DNA of 64,000 bases from an uncultured Aquimarina sp. (GTDB taxonomy: Bacteria > Bacteroidota > Bacteroidia > Flavobacteriales > Flavobacteriaceae), in assembly GCA_947503835.1 (NCBI GenBank), contig CANNFM010000010.1, positions 156,109 through 220,108 of the forward strand. Reading direction: 5' to 3'. A program made the position numbers and the translations under genes. The notes below the pieces were generated by a model. That model was given only the letters and a program-made list of their open reading frames with translations. It had not been told where the DNA came from and made no database searches. Numbering within the stretch: the stretch's first letter is position 1; each line of letters begins with the position of its first letter. Shown here in pieces: positions 53,148-62,611 of the stretch.

Positions 53148-55217
53148 ATGTCTCGATTACTATCTTTTATTTTTCTATGGTTATCTATACTATCTTCTTA
53201 TGCACAAGAAATGCAAGAAGGGTTTACGTATTTGGAAACCGGAAAATATGCAGAAGCCAAAGCTTTTTTTGAAAACGTTTTGAAAACCTATCCCAAAAAC
53301 CGTACAGCAAGATTATGTTATGGAAGAGCGGTTGGATTATCAGGAGATTCAGAAAAGGCTGTTGCTATTTTTACAACATTAAAAGGTGAATACCCTGAAG
53401 ATTTCGAAATCAAACTAAATTATGCCGAATCCCTATTATGGAATCATCAGTTTTCTGAAGCAGAGTACTATTATGAAAAGTTAACGCAGGAAGATAAAAC
53501 AAGTTTTCCGGCAGTTTTGGGATATGCCAATACACTTTCTAATCTAAAAAAATATAAAAAGGCATTAGATTTGGTAAACAAAGCATTAGCAATACAAGAA
53601 GGAAACCCCAATGCATTGATCTCCCGAAAATATATTCGGTTGGGATATGCCAACGAGCTATCCCAGGATAAAAAATATACAGAGGCATTAACATTGCTGG
53701 ATCAAAATCTAGTGGATTTTCCTAATGACAAAGATACCCAGCTTAATAAAGCAAACATAAACTTAATAAGTAATGATCTTGTTGCTGCAGAAAAAACATA
53801 TAAAGCTTTAGCGACCAATGCAAAAGATAGTATCTCATCTTTAAACGGTTTGGCTTTGGTAGCTCATAAAAAAAATAAAGAAAAGAAAGCACTTTCTCTA
53901 GCGACTAAGGCTACCTCAAAAGTTGAAAAATATAAAGAGGATAAGAATCTATACCTGTCTACCCAAGAGCGATACATCCAGGCATTATTATGGAACAGAA
54001 AGTTTACAACGGCAATGGAGCAAATAGACCAATTGCAATTAATATACCCAGATAATGCGAGAGTATTGGCTTTGCAAGCAACCTATGGGATGTATACGAG
54101 TAGATTTAAAAATAGTACAAAGGCGTATACTACCATTTTGGTTAAGGATACGACATCATTTGATGGTAATTTAGGAATCGCTAATGCCTATAGAGCAGTA
54201 GGAGAGGATATGAAATCGTATGAATATGCTTTTAAGACATTACAATTTTATCCAAAACAGCCGGATGCTGAGAAATTGATACAAACTTTAAAGAAGGCTC
54301 ACACACCTTTTATTGAAGAAAAAACCACTTTTACCTTTGATAATGGCGATAATGAGGCCGTAAGTGTAGGTTTGGCTTCAGAAATACCGCTTTCGACTAA
54401 ATTCAAAACGACTTTTAACTATACCTATCGCACAACTAAGAACACGGTTCTAAAAAACGAAGCTACTTCTCACAATGCAACATTGGGGATGGATTATAAA
54501 TTAAACGGCAAGATTTCTATGATTGGGAATATAGGAGTCACCAATGCCGATGGATTTACCAATACATTTACATCACTTGTTGGCGAAGCCTTACTAAAAA
54601 TCAAACCTTTTAGATTGCAAAATTTGGATATTGGCTACAAAAGAGAGTTGCAAAACTTTAATGCAGATTTATTGAACAGGGAGATCATTATGAATAATTA
54701 TATGCTTACTTATAATCTGAGTACAAATTTTAATTTGGGTTGGTATACGCAGCTCATACATACGTCGCAAACAGATGATAATACCAGAAATTTATTATTT
54801 ACATCATTATATTATTCGATTTTGAATAAACCTGTATTAAAAGCAGGTATTAATTATCAATATATTGCTTTTGCTGATCAAGTGCCTACTATATATTTTA
54901 GCCCAGAACAGTTTCATTTGGCAGAAGTATTTGCAGAAATAGTTAGTGATCCCAAAAAGCAATGGTTTTATAGTACTAGTGCAGCTTTTGGCCAGCAATT
55001 TGTAGAAGAAGATCCCGCCTCATCTACTTTTAGAGCCGAAGCTAAGTTTGGACATCAGTTTTCGGATCGTTTTAAAGCAAACATATATGGTAAGTATAGT
55101 AATATAGCCTCAGCCACTGCAGCAGGTTTTGAGTTTGTTGAGTTTGGATTTAAACTGAAATGGTACTTCTTGCAGAAACCAATTTTTGATCAAAAGATAA
55201 TGGAGTTGAAACCTTAG
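53148..55217 (+). CDS. TPR-beta-barrel outer membrane protein (YaiO/BcsC/PelB-like)
   Basis: The 689-residue protein has a signal peptide (LLSFIFLWLSILSSYAQ), then about eight to ten tetratricopeptide repeats (residues ~22-400; examples are GFTYLETGKYAEAKAFFENV and YPDNARVLALQATYGMY). A C-terminal beta-barrel (about 405-689) of the YaiO type follows, beginning FDNGDNEAVSVGLASEIPL and ending EFGFKLKWYFLQKP. The TPR-plus-barrel form is that of polysaccharide export channels BcsC, PgaA, AlgK/AlgE and PelB, so an outer-membrane exit for the locus' glycan is likely. It is divergent from the STAS-flippase operon and shares its control region. Confidence 0.85.
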   Translation: MSRLLSFIFLWLSILSSYAQEMQEGFTYLETGKYAEAKAFFENVLKTYPKNRTARLCYGRAVGLSGDSEKAVAIFTTLKGEYPEDFEIKLNYAESLLWNHQFSEAEYYYEKLTQEDKTSFPAVLGYANTLSNLKKYKKALDLVNKALAIQEGNPNALISRKYIRLGYANELSQDKKYTEALTLLDQNLVDFPNDKDTQLNKANINLISNDLVAAEKTYKALATNAKDSISSLNGLALVAHKKNKEKKALSLATKATSKVEKYKEDKNLYLSTQERYIQALLWNRKFTTAMEQIDQLQLIYPDNARVLALQATYGMYTSRFKNSTKAYTTILVKDTTSFDGNLGIANAYRAVGEDMKSYEYAFKTLQFYPKQPDAEKLIQTLKKAHTPFIEEKTTFTFDNGDNEAVSVGLASEIPLSTKFKTTFNYTYRTTKNTVLKNEATSHNATLGMDYKLNGKISMIGNIGVTNADGFTNTFTSLVGEALLKIKPFRLQNLDIGYKRELQNFNADLLNREIIMNNYMLTYNLSTNFNLGWYTQLIHTSQTDDNTRNLLFTSLYYSILNKPVLKAGINYQYIAFADQVPTIYFSPEQFHLAEVFAEIVSDPKKQWFYSTSAAFGQQFVEEDPASSTFRAEAKFGHQFSDRFKANIYGKYSNIASATAAGFEFVEFGFKLKWYFLQKPIFDQKIMELKP

Positions 55218-55345
55218 ATTTTATAAATGTGAGGTAACAGAAATATGTGTATTTTTACATATAAACAGTTATTGTATGTAATGGCTAACTAAAATCAAAA
55301 GCAAAATACATACTTCTGATTTTTAACAATTATGAAGCTTATTTA

Positions 55346-55579
55346 ATGGATAAACAAAACAATCCTAAAAAAGAACAACCCAACAATCCTTTACATGGGG
55401 TGAAATTGGCAGATATATTAGAATCTTTAGCAAATCATTATGGTTGGGAAGAGTTAGCAGCAAAAATTGACATCAATTGCTTTAAAAAAGATCCTTCTAT
55501 TAAATCTAGTCTAAAGTTTTTAAGAAAAACACAATGGGCAAGAGATAAGGTAGAACAGCTTTATCTTGAAATGACCTGA
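55346..55579 (+). CDS. VF530-family (DUF2132) small DNA-binding protein
   Basis: A 77-residue protein. After a polar N-terminus it contains [20 protein letters not shown], then [20 protein letters not shown] and [11 protein letters not shown], which are the family's defining segments. Members have a small helical fold thought to bind DNA; function is unknown. Its length is typical. It is a single gene between the TPR/barrel gene and an intergenic repeat and has no evident link to the surrounding locus. Confidence 0.9.
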   Translation: MDKQNNPKKEQPNNPLHGVKLADILESLANHYGWEELAAKIDINCFKKDPSIKSSLKFLRKTQWARDKVEQLYLEMT

Positions 55580-55599
55580 GTTCGATGTAAGAAAATTTA

Positions 55600-55718
55600 C
55601 GTCAGTCTGAGTGATTTTCGATAGAAAATTGTATCGAAGACAAGTCAATTTTCATTCAAAAGCCTAATTTCGATACAATTTTTCTTCTTTTCACTATGAA
55701 AAATCACTCAATTTGACG
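55600..55718. repeat. Dispersed palindromic intergenic repeat, second copy
   Basis: The left end CGTCAGTCTGAGTGATTTTC matches 16459. The right end (aaaatcactcaatttgacg) is its near-perfect inverted counterpart, and an inner AATTGTATCGAA / TTTCGATACAATT pair makes a second stem. It is 119 bp, non-coding, and much better preserved as a palindrome than the 16459 copy. Together with the terminator it fills 55580-55845. Confidence 0.75.
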
Positions 55719-55782
55719 GCTTTTTTTAATCAATCCTTTACATCGACTCAGGTTTGAATTGGATAAAAGAAAATGACAATAA

Positions 55783-55819
55783 AATAGCGAGAACAACATA
55801 TATTCTTGTCCTCGCTATT
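55783..55819. terminator. Terminator of the T9SS-exported protein gene
   Basis: Stem AATAGCGAG/CTCGCTATT with an inner ACAA/TTGT pairing lies 26 bases beyond the minus-strand stop. Confidence 0.7.
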
Positions 55820-55845
55820 ACCCAAATCTGAAACACTTTACTTGT

Positions 55846-58800
55846 TTATTTTTTCATAAAGCTACCTATATATTTTTGTTTGTTATCGCCTTTCAAGATA
55901 TACCTGTACATTCCTGATTGTAGATTTTGAGATTCAAAAATAACTTCGCTATCTGAGGTCATTTTTAAGTTTTTATGGTATACGATTCTGCCTAGTATAT
56001 CGATTACTACCATTTGTAATATAGTATGTTCTCCAGGAACTTGTATTGTTGTTCGACTGCTAAATGGGTTCGGGTAATTTTTAAGTTGTATACCTTTGAT
56101 TTGCTCATTAGTTTGATTTTCTGGGGTTTCTTCTTGCGCTACCATATCAGTTTCTGTTTCGGTATCTGGCATGTATGTCTTTGTAAAGAATACATCAGCT
56201 ACTTCTAGATAAAAAGGAGCAAAGTTTTGATAATCTCCCTGTACAGAGAATACCAGGTTTTTGATGTTGCCAATGGCTTCATTTGTTTTACTATTATTCA
56301 TAAACTCTGAAAAAGGGATGTTGTATACTTGCTTTTCATCATTTGCTTCAATTGTATATCTAAGTCTGTTGTTCCAGTCTGTAAGACCTTCGGTTACCAA
56401 GATTACTTCGATATCACGATTGCTATGCATTTCAAATTGTAGTACTTCATATGCAGATGCATCTAGAGTAAGTTCACCCGCCAATATATTTCTAAATAGA
56501 TTTAAGGTTTCTTTTACTTCTCCTTTTACTTTTGCATTACGCTCTATGATATATGCATTTTCTTTTTCTACGGTATTGTGTTCTAGTACTTCAAAATTTT
56601 CAATGACCACACCTTGATCTTTATAATCAATCCCCCATGGACCGTCTGCCAGATATAAAGCATCTAACTGGGTAGAATTTTCTCCTTTAATAGAGAATCC
56701 GATGTCAAACAAATATCCTGTGTCTACAGTGATTTGTTCGGTATATGTTCCGGATAATACTACCGTTTGCGTAAAGTTTTCCTCTTTTGACAGCTCAGTT
56801 TTTCTGATGTTGCTAGAAAATTTCATCTGCTTCGCGCCTTGTTTGTTCACCATATGTAATGTTAACGTACCATTGGTATACCAACCTTGCTCTACAAAAA
56901 CTGTAGGTACACGATTACTTGTTTTGTGACTTCGCAATGGCTTATCGGCTACAAATTCTGTAATGATATGATTTGCAATATTAGCAACCTGTGATACAGA
57001 TCCACCCCATACCTGGAAATTAGTATAATCTCCTTCAGGATAGTCAGCTATATTCCATAAACTATAGATTTCATTTTCAGATGCTGCTTTTTTGATAGAG
57101 AAGGTTAGTGCATATTCGATTTCTCCGGTAACTCTTTCAATTTTAGTACTTACAATAGTATGATTTTTGATCAGTACGGTTCTTACATCTAATAATTTAG
57201 AACCATTTAGTCGGTCACAAATCGTTTTTGAATGATCATATATTGAACCTTTTGTCGATGTAGCAAGTGCGGCTGCCACTCTCTGATCTGCCTTATAATA
57301 ATCTATAGAAAATATAGCTTCTGCATTTGTAATATCCAATAGATCTTCTGGACTGGATACATACGTAGATTCTGTACCCAATATTCCTGTTTTAGGAAGA
57401 TAGATACTTAAATCTTCACCGTTAGAGGATTTGTACGATTTCATTCCAGGTACAAATCGTTGTTGTGATTTTTTAGTATTGAAGATCGAATTTGTTTTTG
57501 TTCTATTGAAATTACGTTTTGCGATTAAGCTTGCCAAATCACCATTACTTTCTAGGCCACCATTATTTGCTGAAGTAACATCTGTTGCCGTATCAATACC
57601 AACATAATTGTCTGTTTTGATTGCTGTATAAGGACTTGCCGTGATATAAAATAAAGCATCATTAAAATCTTGATCACAAGACGCATAATCTCTTCTAATA
57701 TCTTCAAAACCCAGTATAATTCTTTCATTGTTGGGATCAGATAACAATACATTATGATAACGCAATGTAGGGTCGCTTTCGGGGTTATAATCGGCATTAG
57801 AATGTAATTGCCAGTTTCCCGTACCTACACAACCGTCTGACCATGCATTGGCTAATAATACCCATCCAATTCCGGTATTAGGAGGGAAACTTCCTATATT
57901 TACTTTGTCACCAACTTCAAGGCTACCGCCGCTTCCTGTCGCAGATACGTTAGGAAAAATAATGGTAATATCCTCTGGGGCTGGCATTGATGGATTAGGA
58001 TCATTACTATCATAGGTGTAAAATCCTAAGGTGTTTTTATATTCTGCACCTTCACCAACAAAGGTGATCCAGATATCTGCCTCTTCTTGTAGTACTACCT
58101 CGGTATCATAACCAGATGAAATATAATGTGGATTAAAATCTGGTACTGGATAACCTTCTGGTAAAGCATCATTAATCATTGTAATCGTTTCTTGACTCAC
58201 CACATCTCTTTCGTCTAGATATAAGGGAGTACCATCTGAGGTGAAATCGCCTAAATAATTATATCGATCACAAATCTCTGGTATTGGGAAACTAGTAGGG
58301 GTTTGCCCTCCATTTTCTGGAGAAAAACTAGTTTTTCTTAGATCAAAGTTGTCATCTAATCCGTCTTGATCAGCATCATTACCCGAAGCAGTTGTTTCGG
58401 CAACTCCATCGCCATCACTATCATAGGCCTCTATAGTATCCGATATTCCGTTATTATCAGAATCAGTATCCAAATGATCGTAAATCTCATCATTATCTGT
58501 ATCTATTGTTCCGTTTGTGGTACCTCCAAAATCAGTATCAAAAGCATCGTCTAATCCATCGGTATCTTCATCTGTATTTGATAAACCTATATATGTGGTA
58601 CTATCTTGTCCTTCTATAATGTCAACAATCCCGTCATTATCAGAATCAGTATCATAGCAATCATAGATTGTATCATTATCAGTGTCTCTTGGTATAAATT
58701 CAATACCTGTTTGATCAGCATCAAAAACATCTGCAATACCATCATTATCGGTATCCGCATAATTTGTATCTAATCCATTATAAATACCATCGTTGTTTGT

Positions 58801-59844
58801 GTCTTTGTCTCCTTGTCCGGCCTCTATAATATCATAGATACCATCATTATCGGCATCTATATCCATAAAATCTGGAATACCATCACCGTCTCTGTCAAAG
58901 GCATCCTGTACTACATTATCACCATTACCACTAATATCATTATCCAAATAGTTGTACATATCATCTCCATCATCATCACCATAAGGATCCATACCATTAC
59001 ACTCTACTATATTTGTGATTCCGTCGCCATCACAATCAGCATCCATCGAATCTAAAATACCATCCTGATCTCTATCTAAAGGAGAAATGCCACTGGCACA
59101 TTTAAAACCATCATTAGAATTGGTGGTTTCGGTAAGATTAAGCAAAGTGGCCGTTGGGGTAGCACTGTCATAATCATTGATAAGGTATAACCCTCCGTTA
59201 TTATCTGATAAATAAAGACGGTTACTTGCATCTGCATACGCAGCTCCAAAAGAACTTTTAGGTAGATTAGTTACTGTTTTACTAGAAAATACTGGTGATC
59301 CAGAAGAAAGGTCCCATTTATACAGTTTTCCTCTGCTACCACCATAAAATGCTCCATTTACATATGCAATATCTGCACAAGTGCTGGGTGAGGCTATATC
59401 GGCTTCGATGACTTCAAAAACGGGAGAAGACGAACCATTATATTCGTTTAGATTTGTTATTTTATGAAATGTCTTTTTATTATTGTTTTGAAAAACCCAT
59501 AGATTACCTTCTGCATCTACATCTGCGGCATACCCACCACCAAATGCTGTAGTACCATCTGGTTTTACCGCTCCAAGATCAATCACCATATCTTTGGCAA
59601 TTCTAAGTAAATGTTTATCACTATTTTTTATAGCATATAGGTAATTGTCAACAATGTTATAGCCCCCTGCGTTATATGAAGAGTAGGAGTGTAATGCATC
59701 AGAATAAGATCCGGTTACAGGATCATATGCTTTCATTGCTCCAGAAATTACCTGGTAAAAATTACCATCATTGCAATCAAAGGATTGTTGTGCGCTCATT
59801 AGAGATGTAATAAGAAGTCCTAGTAGAAAAGTAATTTTTTTCAT
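55846..59844 (-). CDS. T9SS-exported surface protein with calcium-binding TSP3 repeats and LruC/DUF4114 domain
   Basis: The 1332-residue protein has a signal peptide. Residues ~20-255 are a propeller-like DUF6923-type region (NLWVFQNNNKKTFHKITNL). Residues ~260-510 carry about a dozen thrombospondin type 3 repeats (DRDQDGILDSMDADCDGDGI and many DTDNDxxxD motifs) that bind calcium. DUF4114 is at about 620-735 (ILGFEDIRRDYASCDQDFND) and LruC-like and beta-sandwich parts lie at 800-1220. The C-terminal ~75 residues form a type A T9SS sorting domain (KNYPNPFSSRTTIQV...GMYRYILKGDNK). It is secreted to the cell surface as an adhesin or matrix protein. Its promoter has LytTR-type repeats, and the LytTR regulator gene lies just upstream. 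Confidence 0.87.
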   Translation of the reverse strand: MKKITFLLGLLITSLMSAQQSFDCNDGNFYQVISGAMKAYDPVTGSYSDALHSYSSYNAGGYNIVDNYLYAIKNSDKHLLRIAKDMVIDLGAVKPDGTTAFGGGYAADVDAEGNLWVFQNNNKKTFHKITNLNEYNGSSSPVFEVIEADIASPSTCADIAYVNGAFYGGSRGKLYKWDLSSGSPVFSSKTVTNLPKSSFGAAYADASNRLYLSDNNGGLYLINDYDSATPTATLLNLTETTNSNDGFKCASGISPLDRDQDGILDSMDADCDGDGITNIVECNGMDPYGDDDGDDMYNYLDNDISGNGDNVVQDAFDRDGDGIPDFMDIDADNDGIYDIIEAGQGDKDTNNDGIYNGLDTNYADTDNDGIADVFDADQTGIEFIPRDTDNDTIYDCYDTDSDNDGIVDIIEGQDSTTYIGLSNTDEDTDGLDDAFDTDFGGTTNGTIDTDNDEIYDHLDTDSDNNGISDTIEAYDSDGDGVAETTASGNDADQDGLDDNFDLRKTSFSPENGGQTPTSFPIPEICDRYNYLGDFTSDGTPLYLDERDVVSQETITMINDALPEGYPVPDFNPHYISSGYDTEVVLQEEADIWITFVGEGAEYKNTLGFYTYDSNDPNPSMPAPEDITIIFPNVSATGSGGSLEVGDKVNIGSFPPNTGIGWVLLANAWSDGCVGTGNWQLHSNADYNPESDPTLRYHNVLLSDPNNERIILGFEDIRRDYASCDQDFNDALFYITASPYTAIKTDNYVGIDTATDVTSANNGGLESNGDLASLIAKRNFNRTKTNSIFNTKKSQQRFVPGMKSYKSSNGEDLSIYLPKTGILGTESTYVSSPEDLLDITNAEAIFSIDYYKADQRVAAALATSTKGSIYDHSKTICDRLNGSKLLDVRTVLIKNHTIVSTKIERVTGEIEYALTFSIKKAASENEIYSLWNIADYPEGDYTNFQVWGGSVSQVANIANHIITEFVADKPLRSHKTSNRVPTVFVEQGWYTNGTLTLHMVNKQGAKQMKFSSNIRKTELSKEENFTQTVVLSGTYTEQITVDTGYLFDIGFSIKGENSTQLDALYLADGPWGIDYKDQGVVIENFEVLEHNTVEKENAYIIERNAKVKGEVKETLNLFRNILAGELTLDASAYEVLQFEMHSNRDIEVILVTEGLTDWNNRLRYTIEANDEKQVYNIPFSEFMNNSKTNEAIGNIKNLVFSVQGDYQNFAPFYLEVADVFFTKTYMPDTETETDMVAQEETPENQTNEQIKGIQLKNYPNPFSSRTTIQVPGEHTILQMVVIDILGRIVYHKNLKMTSDSEVIFESQNLQSGMYRYILKGDNKQKYIGSFMKK

Positions 59845-59873
59845 AATACAATTGATTTTGGGTTTCAGATACT

Positions 59874-59943
59874 CAAAACTACTTGATATGTACTATGAAA
59901 GTGGTGACCATTCGGTCATTAGACGTTTGCTATAGACGAATGG
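59874..59943 (-). promoter_or_regulatory. LytTR-type direct repeats and promoter of the T9SS protein (site 4)
   Basis: ATTCGGTCA (59910-59918) and TATAGACGA (59931-59939), with a 12-base spacer, are followed by ATGG. The minus-strand -10 TAGTTTTG (59881-59874) is 28 bases from the proximal repeat and 29 bases before the start codon. The site lies between the regulator's stop and the target gene. Confidence 0.8.
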
Positions 59944-59963
59944 AAGTTAAGGCTAGATATGAA

Positions 59964-60680
59964 TTATAACAAATTAAGACGTTTCATTAATTCTGGGCGA
60001 TTAGAGCGGCTTACCGGAATTACATCTTTTTTGATAAGAACACTATTGTCCTCGATATCAATAATTTTTTTGATATTGATCACATAAGATCGATGTACCT
60101 TTAGAAAGAGATCACTAGGTAGCTTCTCTTCGATCTTTTTAAGTGTAGAATGTACAGTATAGTTCTGGCTTTCAGTTTTAATTAGGATATAATCTCCTTT
60201 AGCTTCAATGATATTAATGGTAGGGATATCTATTTTAATAAGTCGTCGATCAATATTGATGTATAAATCATTTTCTCCAGAAGAGATTCCTGTCGATGAA
60301 TCATCTGGTGTTTTTGTGCTAGCAGTACTTGTTGAGGTTTCAGCCTTTTGAATCGCCTTAAGAAAACGAGGTAAGGTAATTGGTTTTACTAGATAATCTA
60401 CAATACAGTCATATTCAAAAGCTTCTAATGCAAAGTTTTTATCAGAAGTGGTAAGTATGATTTTTGGAGGGTTTTTTAAGGTCTGAATAAAATCAAAACC
60501 TGTAAAATCTGGCATATGAATATCTAAAAATATAAGATCTACGGTGGAGCTGTTTAAAAATTTAATTGCCTGAATTGCATTAGGAAATTCCTCGATAACA
60601 TTAAGTTCTTCAACCTGAGAGCATAATTGTTGAATAATTGCTCTTGCGGTTTCTTCATCATCTATAATTATACAATTCAT
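59964..60680 (-). CDS. LytTR-family response regulator
   Basis: A 238-residue protein with a receiver domain (residues 1-115; acidic pocket DDEE, phospho-acceptor D53 in LIFLDIHMPDF, conserved K in VDYLVKPITL) and a Ser/Thr-rich linker. The C-terminal LytTR DNA-binding domain is at about 135-238 (KIDIPTINIIEAKGDYILI, FLKVHRSYVINI). LytTR proteins bind direct repeats about 21 bp apart, which is the arrangement at five promoters of this region. It ends the operon CheY, H-NOX, kinase, Hpt, LytTR, so it is the natural output of that phosphorelay. Confidence 0.93.
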   Translation of the reverse strand: MNCIIIDDEETARAIIQQLCSQVEELNVIEEFPNAIQAIKFLNSSTVDLIFLDIHMPDFTGFDFIQTLKNPPKIILTTSDKNFALEAFEYDCIVDYLVKPITLPRFLKAIQKAETSTSTASTKTPDDSSTGISSGENDLYINIDRRLIKIDIPTINIIEAKGDYILIKTESQNYTVHSTLKKIEEKLPSDLFLKVHRSYVINIKKIIDIEDNSVLIKKDVIPVSRSNRPELMKRLNLL

Positions 60681-60695
60681 ATAAGTAGATTGTTT

Positions 60696-61016
60696 TTAAA
60701 TTGTCTTAAGGAAATTTTCTATTGATTCTAAAATTAACATAAATTCTGCAAATAATGAGGGATTATTCTCCTTTAATCCTTCTTCAAAGTCAATGGCAAC
60801 CTGATATCCGCTTTCGAATCCTAACATTCCTATTTTATGTTTTAGTTTATGCACATTCTCTGCTGCTTTGTCAAATGCTTTTGAATTATAATTGATAAGG
60901 AACTCATTTTGTTCTTCTGGGAATTCTCGTTTTACGATACTAATAAGCTTTTGCTCAAAATCTGTTGAACCAGCAGCTAATTCTTTAATATATATAAGAT
61001 TTGGCGTTTCGGTCAT
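60696..61016 (-). CDS. Hpt-domain phosphotransfer protein
   Basis: A small helical-bundle protein of about 106 residues. The phosphorylatable His is H56 in ENVHKLKHKIGMLGFE, which follows the HxxKH-G pattern of Hpt domains. The frame is open upstream to 61079, but the ATG at 61016 overlaps the kinase stop by four bases and begins MTETPNLIYIKEL, so I take it as the start. It would carry phosphate between the receiver proteins of the operon: the CheY-like protein (63169) and the LytTR regulator (59964). Confidence 0.87.
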   Translation of the reverse strand: MTETPNLIYIKELAAGSTDFEQKLISIVKREFPEEQNEFLINYNSKAFDKAAENVHKLKHKIGMLGFESGYQVAIDFEEGLKENNPSLFAEFMLILESIENFLKTI

Positions 61017-62611
61017 TTTATTTCTTTTTTTAAGGTAAAATAAAAAGTAGTTCCAGCTCCTTCTGTAGATTCTAACCAAATAGTACCTTCGTATAAATCT
61101 ATAATCTTTTTCACTATAGATAATCCTACTCCAGTGGATTCATTTTTATCATCCAAAGTTTGAAAAATCTGAAAAATCTTATCATGATATTTCTTTGAAA
61201 TCCCGGGACCATTATCGGCTATCGTAAATTCCCAAAACTCATCTTTTTGCTCGCAAGAAACTGTAATAACACCTTGTTCTTTATCATTATATTTTACTGC
61301 ATTGTTAAGTAGGTTTTGGAATAACTGTTGCAAACTAAATTTATCTCCCACCATAACGGGTAACTCTGTTAAGATTTTTATGGTTATATGATCGGGGATA
61401 TGTATAACATCTATGATATCAGTTACAATATCTCGAAGTACAATATTTTGCTTAGGATGGTCTACTTTATCAATACTAGAATATTTAAGAATACCACTAA
61501 TCAAATGGTCCATCTTATCTACTTTCTTAAGCAGCATGTCTAGAGAGTTGTGTGCATTATCATCCAATACGTCTACATAATCCTCTTTTAACCAGGTTAA
61601 CAAGGCATTCATACTACGTAAAGGAGATTTAAGATCATGAGAAACTATATGTGCATAATCATTAAGCTCTTTGTTACTCTTTTCGAGATTTTTTACCAAT
61701 CGATCTCTTTGCTTTTCGAACTCTAATTGTTCAGTGATATCTTCAATTAGGGCGACTTGATATTTGATACTTCCATCCTCATTTCTTACTGCTGCAACAT
61801 TTGTTTTGGCCCAAAATATAGTTCCATCTTGTTTTACGTACCTTTTATTGACCGAAAAATTATCAATCTCGCCATCATTCATTTTCTGCATATTGCTAGC
61901 AGCTTCTTCATACTCATCTTTTAAGGATATATTTTTCACCTCTTTTTGTAGCAGTTCGTCTGGTGTATATCCAAGCAAGTTCTGAAAGGCTTTATTGGTT
62001 TGAATAATTTTTCCAAATTGTGTGAGTGCGATCCCCAAAGAAGAATTCTCGACAATGGCCGATAATTGTTTTTTCTGTTCTTCAAAAATTCGTTTGTTCT
62101 CAAGTTTTTCAGTAATGTCTCTTACAATGCCTTGTGCCGCAATGGGTTGATTGTCTTTGTTGAGTATGAGACTTGCATTAATATGTACGGTTCTAACTCC
62201 TTTATGTTTGGTATATACTCTTGCTTGATAATCAGAAAAAGATCCTTTGGTGATCAATTCTTGAAAAGAAGTCATCGCATAAGTAAAGTCGTCTTTATAG
62301 ATAAGCTTTACAATATTTAGTTTTTCCTGATTAATATCATAGCCAAATAATTCTTCGGCAGAGTTATTCATTTTAATGACATCTCCAGAGATATCCATTA
62401 GTACATAGGCATCAACGAGATTTCCGAAAACTCCTTGTAGCTCTGAGGTTTTTTCGGTGAGTCCATCTTCGAGTTTCGCATTAGCATCCTTTAGCTCTTG
62501 AGTGAGTTGGTAAAGTTCTCTGGATTTTCCCTCAAGAATTTGTTCGGCCTGTTTTCTTGCTGCTTTTTCTCTTTGTAAGGCGCGTTGTAGTATTTCTAAC
62601 TCATTACTCAT
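61013..62611 (-). CDS. PAS-domain sensor histidine kinase partnered with H-NOX
   Basis: A 532-residue soluble kinase without membrane helices. It has an N-terminal coiled coil (1-60), two PAS domains (about 60-175 and 185-300; GYDINQEKLNIVKLIY and GIVRDITEKLENK are typical), a HisKA domain with H325 in VSHDLKSPLRS, and a HATPase domain with NLLNNAVKYN, DNGPGI and GVGLSIVKKI. All catalytic boxes are present. The lack of a membrane domain fits control by a soluble partner, the H-NOX protein, whose stop overlaps its start (TAATG). H-NOX proteins are known to inhibit such kinases when NO is bound. The receiver of its phosphate is probably the CheY-like protein or the LytTR regulator, by way of Hpt. 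Confidence 0.9.
   Translation of the reverse strand: MSNELEILQRALQREKAARKQAEQILEGKSRELYQLTQELKDANAKLEDGLTEKTSELQGVFGNLVDAYVLMDISGDVIKMNNSAEELFGYDINQEKLNIVKLIYKDDFTYAMTSFQELITKGSFSDYQARVYTKHKGVRTVHINASLILNKDNQPIAAQGIVRDITEKLENKRIFEEQKKQLSAIVENSSLGIALTQFGKIIQTNKAFQNLLGYTPDELLQKEVKNISLKDEYEEAASNMQKMNDGEIDNFSVNKRYVKQDGTIFWAKTNVAAVRNEDGSIKYQVALIEDITEQLEFEKQRDRLVKNLEKSNKELNDYAHIVSHDLKSPLRSMNALLTWLKEDYVDVLDDNAHNSLDMLLKKVDKMDHLISGILKYSSIDKVDHPKQNIVLRDIVTDIIDVIHIPDHITIKILTELPVMVGDKFSLQQLFQNLLNNAVKYNDKEQGVITVSCEQKDEFWEFTIADNGPGISKKYHDKIFQIFQTLDDKNESTGVGLSIVKKIIDLYEGTIWLESTEGAGTTFYFTLKKEIK

Noticed and set aside
43144..55217. A true Pel locus
   Set aside because: GT4, flippase and TPR-barrel fit PelF, PelG and PelB in outline, but there is no PelA deacetylase/hydrolase, PelD or PelE, and the remaining genes do not match.
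58300..59060. Dense short repeats of GATxxTGATAATGAT type that look like a tandem array
   Set aside because: They are in frame on the minus strand and encode the calcium-binding TSP3 repeats of the 1332-residue protein; repeat lengths vary and there are no spacers, so this is not a CRISPR array.
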